Source: Ideonella_A sp031398385 (lineage in GTDB: Bacteria; Pseudomonadota; Gammaproteobacteria; Burkholderiales; Burkholderiaceae_C). From it: 9,165 bases of DNA. Both the position numbers and the translations under genes were made by a program. Below, piece after piece: positions 6,967 through 9,165 of this stretch; the stretch's first letter is position 1; the number at the start of each line of letters is the position of its first letter. The notes under the pieces were generated by a model. That model did no database searches. It was not told the origin of the DNA and worked only from the letters and a program-made list of their open reading frames with translations. The DNA lies in assembly GCA_031398385.1 (NCBI GenBank), contig JANNNE010000358.1, forward strand, positions 1 to 9,165, given 5' to 3'.

Positions 6967-8195
6967 GGCGGGTCGCGGTCACCGGCATCGGCGTCGTCTC
7001 GCCGTTGGGCAATGGCACCACCGCGGTGTGGGCTGCCGCGCGCGCGGGCCGGTCGGGCATCCGCCGGCTCGACATCCCGTTCGCAAGCCGGCTCAGCGCA
7101 CCGATTGCGGCCACTGCAGACTTCGATGACTGCCCCGGTCTCGACGCCATCAAGGCACGCATGCTCGACCGCTTCAGCCTGATGGCGCTGGCCACCGCCA
7201 ACCAGGCGGTGCAGGGCTCGGATGGCGCCTTGACCGAGGTCGACCGCGCGCGCGCCGGCGTCTTCGTCGGCACAGGCATGGGCGGCACCGTGTCGATGGA
7301 CAGCGGCTACCAGACCTTGTACGGCGAGCAATCCGACCGCATCAAGCCGTTCACCGTGCTGATGGGCATGCACAACGCCGCGGCCGCCTGGATCGGCATC
7401 GAGCACGATCTGCATGGCCCGAACATGACCTACTCCACCGCCTGCTCGTCGTCGACGGTGGCGATCGGCGAGGCCTGGCTGCGCGTGGCCCGCGGCGAGC
7501 TCGACGTGGCCATCGCGGGTGGCGCGGAAGCGCCACTATCGCCCGGCTCACTGAAGGCCTGGGAGGCTCTTCACACGGTGGCGACGATGGATGCCGAAGA
7601 GCCGTCGGCCTCGTGCCGGCCGTTCTCGAAAAACCGCAGCGGCATGGTGCTCGGCGAAGGGGCCGCGATGCTGGTGATCGAGCCCCGGGATCGGGCGCAG
7701 GCGCGCGGGGCCACCATCCTCGGCGAGATCCTCGGCTACGGTCAATCGAACGACGCCAGCCACATCACGCGCCCGAGCGTGGAAGGCCAGGCGGCCGCGA
7801 TGATCGCGGCACTGGGCGTGGCGCAGCTGAGCCCCGACGCGGTCGATGCGATCAACGCGCACGGCACCGGCACCCAGGCCAACGACAAGACCGAGACCGC
7901 GGCGATCCGTGCGGTATTCGGCAAGCGCGCAGCGCAAATTCCGGTCAGCGCAACCAAGGCCATCCACGGCCATCTGCTCGGCGCGGCCGGTGCACTCGAA
8001 TGTGTGTTGTCGCTGCTGGCGATGTCGCAGCAGGTAGCGCTGCCGACCATGCACCTGCAACGGCCCGACCCCGAATGCGACCTCGATTACGTGGCTAATC
8101 AGGCGCGCGATGGCGTTGCCGCGCGGGTAATGCTGTCGAACTCGTTCGCGTTCGGCGGGACGAATGCGGTGCTGGTGCTGGGGGCAGCGGGGTGA
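6963..8195 (+). CDS. beta-ketoacyl-ACP synthase, KAS II (FabF)-like
   Basis: A 410-residue condensing enzyme that joins an acyl thioester to malonyl-ACP with loss of CO2. The full Cys-His-His triad is present: Cys161 (STACSSS), His300 (NAHGTGT) and His337 (HGHLLGAAG), with the conserved Lys332. The N-terminus (VAVTGIGVVSPLGNG) and C-terminal NSFAFGGTNAVLVL are typical of KAS I/II enzymes and of secondary-metabolite ketosynthases. Because the triad is intact, it is not a chain-length factor. The usual KSxxGH reads KAIHGH here. It is the last gene of the operon and is translationally coupled to the ACP. It may build a specialised acyl or beta-ketoacyl-ACP starter for the type III synthase, or elongate a fatty acyl chain in a cluster-specific way. 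No ketoreductase, dehydratase or malonyl transferase is encoded nearby, so it would borrow those from fatty acid synthesis. Confidence 0.92.
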   Translation: MRRVAVTGIGVVSPLGNGTTAVWAAARAGRSGIRRLDIPFASRLSAPIAATADFDDCPGLDAIKARMLDRFSLMALATANQAVQGSDGALTEVDRARAGVFVGTGMGGTVSMDSGYQTLYGEQSDRIKPFTVLMGMHNAAAAWIGIEHDLHGPNMTYSTACSSSTVAIGEAWLRVARGELDVAIAGGAEAPLSPGSLKAWEALHTVATMDAEEPSASCRPFSKNRSGMVLGEGAAMLVIEPRDRAQARGATILGEILGYGQSNDASHITRPSVEGQAAAMIAALGVAQLSPDAVDAINAHGTGTQANDKTETAAIRAVFGKRAAQIPVSATKAIHGHLLGAAGALECVLSLLAMSQQVALPTMHLQRPDPECDLDYVANQARDGVAARVMLSNSFAFGGTNAVLVLGAAG

Positions 8196-8265
8196 GCGGG
8201 GCTCGGGAAACGGTGATCGCGTGATGTGGTGAACAGGGAGATACAGGGCGATGCGGGCGGTTGAA

Positions 8266-8289
8266 TCGCGGCTGAAGCCGCTCCTGCAG
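8266..8289. repeat. REP-like palindromic element
   Basis: The stretch contains GCGGCTGAAGCCGC (8268-8281), six base pairs around a GA centre, followed by TCCTGCAG. This form (GCGGCTGAAGCCGCTCC) closely resembles REP-type repeats scattered between genes in Xanthomonadales and Pseudomonas. It lies between two convergent genes and could also help end transcription from both sides, although there is no T-run. Confidence 0.55.
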
Positions 8290-8316
8290 CGGGGGGACGA
8301 GGGTCGATCGACTGCG

Positions 8317-9165
8317 TCAGCCGACCGCGCGGCGCGCGTTGCCGAACATCCTCAACCACGGGCTGACCTGTGAAATATCCCCATCGGTCCAGCTCATCTG
8401 CACATTGCGGAATACGCGTTCCGGGTGGGGCATCAGCACGCTGAAGCGGCCGTCGGGTGTGGTCACCGCGGTCAGGCCGTCGGGGCTGCCGTTGGGGTTG
8501 AACGGGTAAACGGTGGTCGGGCGGCCGTGGTGGTCGACGAAGCGCATCGCGCGCTGCACCGCATCGGCATCGCCGCGCTGCGAAAAATCGGCATACCCCT
8601 CGCCGTGCGCAACCGCGATCGGCAAGCGGCTGCCGGTCATGCCGCCGAAGAAGATCGACGGGCTGGCCAGCACCTCGACCAGGCTGAGCCGGGCTTCGAA
8701 CTGTTCGCTGCGGTTGCGCGTGAACGCCGGCCAGGCCTGCGCACCGGGAATGATCGGCGCCAGCTCGGCCATCATCTGGCAGCCGTTGCAAACGCCCAGC
8801 GCAAAACTGTCGGCGCGCTGGAAAAAAGCCGCGAACTGCTCGGCCAGTTGCGCGTTGAACAGGATCGAGCGCGCCCAGCCGATGCCGGCGCCCAAGGTAT
8901 CGCCGTAGCTGAAGCCGCCGCAGGCGATGAAGCCCTTGAACTGGTCGAGCCGCGCCTTGCCCGTCTGCAGGTCGGTCATGTGCACGTCGAAGGTATCGAA
9001 GCCGGCCTGCGCCATCGCATAACTCATCTCGACCTGGCTGTTGACGCCCTGCTCGCGCAGGATCGCCACCGCGGGTCGCGCGCCACCGATGAATGGCGCG
9101 GCGATGTTGTCCGACGGATCGAAGCTCAGCGAGACATGCAGGCCCGGGTCGTCGGCACGCCCCGC
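8317..9165 (-). CDS. purL: phosphoribosylformylglycinamidine synthase, C-terminal part (partial)
   Basis: The last 282 residues of PurL, which makes formylglycinamidine ribonucleotide from FGAR, glutamine and ATP in purine synthesis. The visible part is mainly the C-terminal glutamine amidotransferase domain. LSFDPSDNIAAPF near the window edge is the end of the synthetase part. AILREQGVNSQVEM opens the amidotransferase domain. The nucleophile Cys is in LGVCNGCQMM (about residue 126 of the visible part), and the His and Glu are in MPHPERVFRN (about 247 and 249). The frame runs off the window, so the start is missing. A valine codon at 9067-9069 should not be taken as the start, because family sequence continues upstream of it. 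This is a core housekeeping gene and supports the view that the right side of the window is chromosomal. It converges with the polyketide operon. Confidence 0.97.
   Translation of the reverse strand, partial: AGRADDPGLHVSLSFDPSDNIAAPFIGGARPAVAILREQGVNSQVEMSYAMAQAGFDTFDVHMTDLQTGKARLDQFKGFIACGGFSYGDTLGAGIGWARSILFNAQLAEQFAAFFQRADSFALGVCNGCQMMAELAPIIPGAQAWPAFTRNRSEQFEARLSLVEVLASPSIFFGGMTGSRLPIAVAHGEGYADFSQRGDADAVQRAMRFVDHHGRPTTVYPFNPNGSPDGLTAVTTPDGRFSVLMPHPERVFRNVQMSWTDGDISQVSPWLRMFGNARRAVG

Noticed and set aside
8099..8791. Minus-strand open frame of 230 codons bridging the KAS end, the intergenic gap and purL
   Set aside because: It is out of frame with purL and antisense to the KAS end; a shadow frame.
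1..9165. CRISPR array or toxin-antitoxin and defence genes near the integrase
   Set aside because: No regularly spaced repeats and no small gene pairs were found; any cargo of the island would lie left of the window.

Overview
The window is GC-rich DNA, most likely from a gammaproteobacterium or betaproteobacterium. Three things suggest this: the bacterial-type tRNA-Leu with an encoded CCA end, a single-chain PurL with a C-terminal amidotransferase domain, and a palindromic repeat between convergent genes that resembles the REP-like repeats of Xanthomonadales and Pseudomonas. The genus cannot be named from the sequence alone.

Left end (1-2090): this looks like the edge of an integrated genomic island. 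A 5'-truncated tyrosine recombinase (+) runs tail to tail into, and slightly overlaps, an intact P4-type integrase of a different family (-). The intact integrase lies just beyond the 3' end of a tRNA-Leu(UAA) gene (-), the classic place for such an element to insert. The 164 bp between them carries short direct repeats that could be integrase or excisionase binding sites. The geometry puts the body of the island to the left, outside the window, and everything right of the tRNA on the chromosomal side.

Middle (2132-3199): a PHB-depolymerase-family (LpqC-type) esterase with a complete Ser-Asp-His triad is on the minus strand. Its upstream region (3200-3547) holds a short degenerate copy of part of the esterase gene.

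Right-centre (3548-8195): this is the most interesting part, a tight five-gene plus-strand operon. In order it encodes a type III polyketide synthase, a class I SAM-dependent methyltransferase, an FAD-dependent oxidoreductase, a stand-alone acyl carrier protein and a FabF-like beta-ketoacyl-ACP synthase. Most junctions overlap or nearly touch. The likely logic is that ACP and KAS make or hand over a dedicated (beta-keto)acyl starter, the type III synthase extends and cyclises it to a phenolic or pyrone lipid, and the methyltransferase and flavoenzyme tailor the ring or chain. It resembles the Streptomyces Srs phenolic-lipid set (synthase, methyltransferase, flavoprotein) but adds its own ACP and KAS. 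The product cannot be read from the sequence.

Right end (8196-9165): a short intergenic stretch with the REP-like palindrome, then the 3' part of purL on the minus strand, cut by the window edge.
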